Below are positions 63,123 through 64,000 of a stretch of DNA of 64,000 nucleotides, piece after piece. Numbering within the stretch: the stretch's first letter is position 1; each line of letters begins with the position of its first letter. Both the position numbers and the translations under genes were made by a program. The stretch spans positions 3,797,001 to 3,861,000 of the forward strand of contig CANJKZ010000777.1 in NCBI GenBank assembly GCA_947471745.1, given 5' to 3'. The notes under the pieces were generated by a model that ran no database searches, was not told where the DNA came from, and saw nothing but the letters and a program-made list of their open reading frames with translations. This stretch comes from Closterium sp. Naga37s-1. Lineage: Eukaryota > Streptophyta > Zygnematophyceae > Desmidiales > Closteriaceae.

Positions 63123-63984
63123 CTCCTCCCCCTCCAGTTGGCAATGTCCTCGTTTCCGTTGAGTGCTTCCGGTGACGTCGTACCACATTACGACCAGGGT
63201 CAACACCATCCACTGGATGTGGGTCTGCTCGTCGAGCCAGGTGTTCCATGTATGACCAAACTGCCGTTTCAGTCCGATGCTCTTCAAACCCCATGAGTTG
63301 TGTTCAGGCCCATAGCCTTTCCATTGAATGAGGAACTCATGAGTAGTTTTACGGTTGCGTTGTCGATCACGGTGTATCAACACCCTATCAACTTCATAGT
63401 ATAGTTTTTCCCGTAGGACGATGGTTGGTGGTGGAAAGTACTTGCCTTCGGCAACAATCTTATTAAGCAGAGGCACATGGAAGACATTATGAATCGGCAA
63501 CGTTGGAGGTAGCTTAAACTTATAAGCCACCTCACCAACCCGCTTGATCACCTGGCCCAATCCATCAAGGGAACAGCTTTTGTGCACCGGGATTTTGAGT
63601 GAATTGTTCTTCATACTCAACAATACATTGTCTCCAATATCAAAAGAGACTTCCCGACGTTTCATGTCGGCATATTATTTTTGTCGTTGTTGGGCAAGCT
63701 GCAGCCAATGGCGAGCAGACTTCAGTGCCTCTTTGCTGCTTACTTCTCAACTTGCAAATCCCGTGCATAGCTGGTTTTGTGGGATGCCGACCACAATTGA
63801 GGATGAATGGTTTCTCATGAGCGCTATCATGCACTGAGTTGTTCACCGCTAACTCGACGATGGGCAACGACTCGTCCCAATCATCCTGTGTTGGGCCAAT
63901 GAAAGAACGAAGCATTTGCTCAAGTGTGCGATTAGTCCGTTTGGTCCGTCCATCTGTCTGGGGATGGAATGCCGAAGACATTTT
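63090..63984 (-). pseudogene. Chromovirus (Ty3/Gypsy) integrase C-terminal half with chromodomain
   Basis: Minus strand: SSAFHPQTDGRTKRTNRTLE and DWDESLPIVELAVNNSVHDS are the integrase core end. After a frameshift near 63740 the frame continues FDIGDNVLLSMKN, LPIHNVFHVPLLNKI and then a chromodomain, YYEVDRVLIHRDRQRN and HEFLIQWKGYGPEHNSW, with the aromatic Y/W/Y positions present. An in-frame TAA at 63675-63677 interrupts QRQK-stop-YADMKRR, where Gln is usual. The element continues beyond the window. Confidence 0.85.
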
Positions 63985-64000
63985 GAGCTTCGTCCCAAGT

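Overview
The window reads as nuclear DNA of a streptophyte, probably a streptophyte green alga; a zygnematophyte such as Closterium is a guess from style, not a proven identity. The reasons are split genes with GT/AG and some GC/AG introns, RLK/Pelle-type kinases (a family of land plants and their algal relatives), plant-type B56 (B') subunits of protein phosphatase 2A, Copia elements with an initiator-tRNA-Met primer site, a chromodomain Gypsy element, and very dense micro- and minisatellites. I see no bacterial gene, CRISPR array or RNA gene.

Host layout. The backbone is a decayed tandem array alternating a PP2A B56 gene and an RLK-like kinase gene, all on the plus strand. In order: the last exon of PP2A copy A (839-970); exons of an unidentified coiled-coil gene (1.7-3.0 kb) followed by an 18-copy, 28-bp minisatellite; RLK1 (4.8-7.4 kb, intact); PP2A copy B (8.15-12.26 kb, its last exon split by Copia-1, with the displaced tail at 19.17-19.45 kb); RLK2 (20.7-23.8 kb, intact); PP2A copy D (3' half only, 29.9-33.3 kb); PP2A copy C (33.8-44.9 kb, a pseudogene whose 5' end comes from an RLK gene and which is split by Copia-2); RLK3 (45.8-54.2 kb, a pseudokinase split by a composite insertion).

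Mobile DNA. Copia-1 (12256-19167) and Copia-2 (34514-40978) are complete, have near-identical LTRs and 5-bp target duplications, and look recent. Copia-3 (about 25.3-29.86 kb) and minus-strand Copia-4 (49134-53754) are decayed. A 1.5-kb non-coding LTR element of TRIM type (30638-32145) is nested in a hAT-like element (30499-32632) inside PP2A-D. A second hAT-like copy lies at 19921-20488. From 55.2 to 61.7 kb is a minus-strand Ty3/Gypsy element carrying an 848-bp solo LTR in its gag. From about 62.4 kb to the window end is the 3' part of a minus-strand chromovirus.

Most unusual signals. (1) A short palindrome, core TTTTGAG-NCGN-CTCAAAA, occurs about 15 times and repeatedly lies exactly at the junction of a tandem duplication; in at least two places the paralogous locus has neither the palindrome nor the duplication. 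(2) Partial exons of both gene families have been serially duplicated, often with their splice acceptors and often ending at that palindrome. (3) Ten internal stops in three decayed retroelements are TAG or TAA at what look like glutamine codons, as expected from C-to-T decay of methylated CAG. (4) Copy C is an RLK/PP2A chimera. (5) Minisatellites appear to have grown from 5' splice sites.
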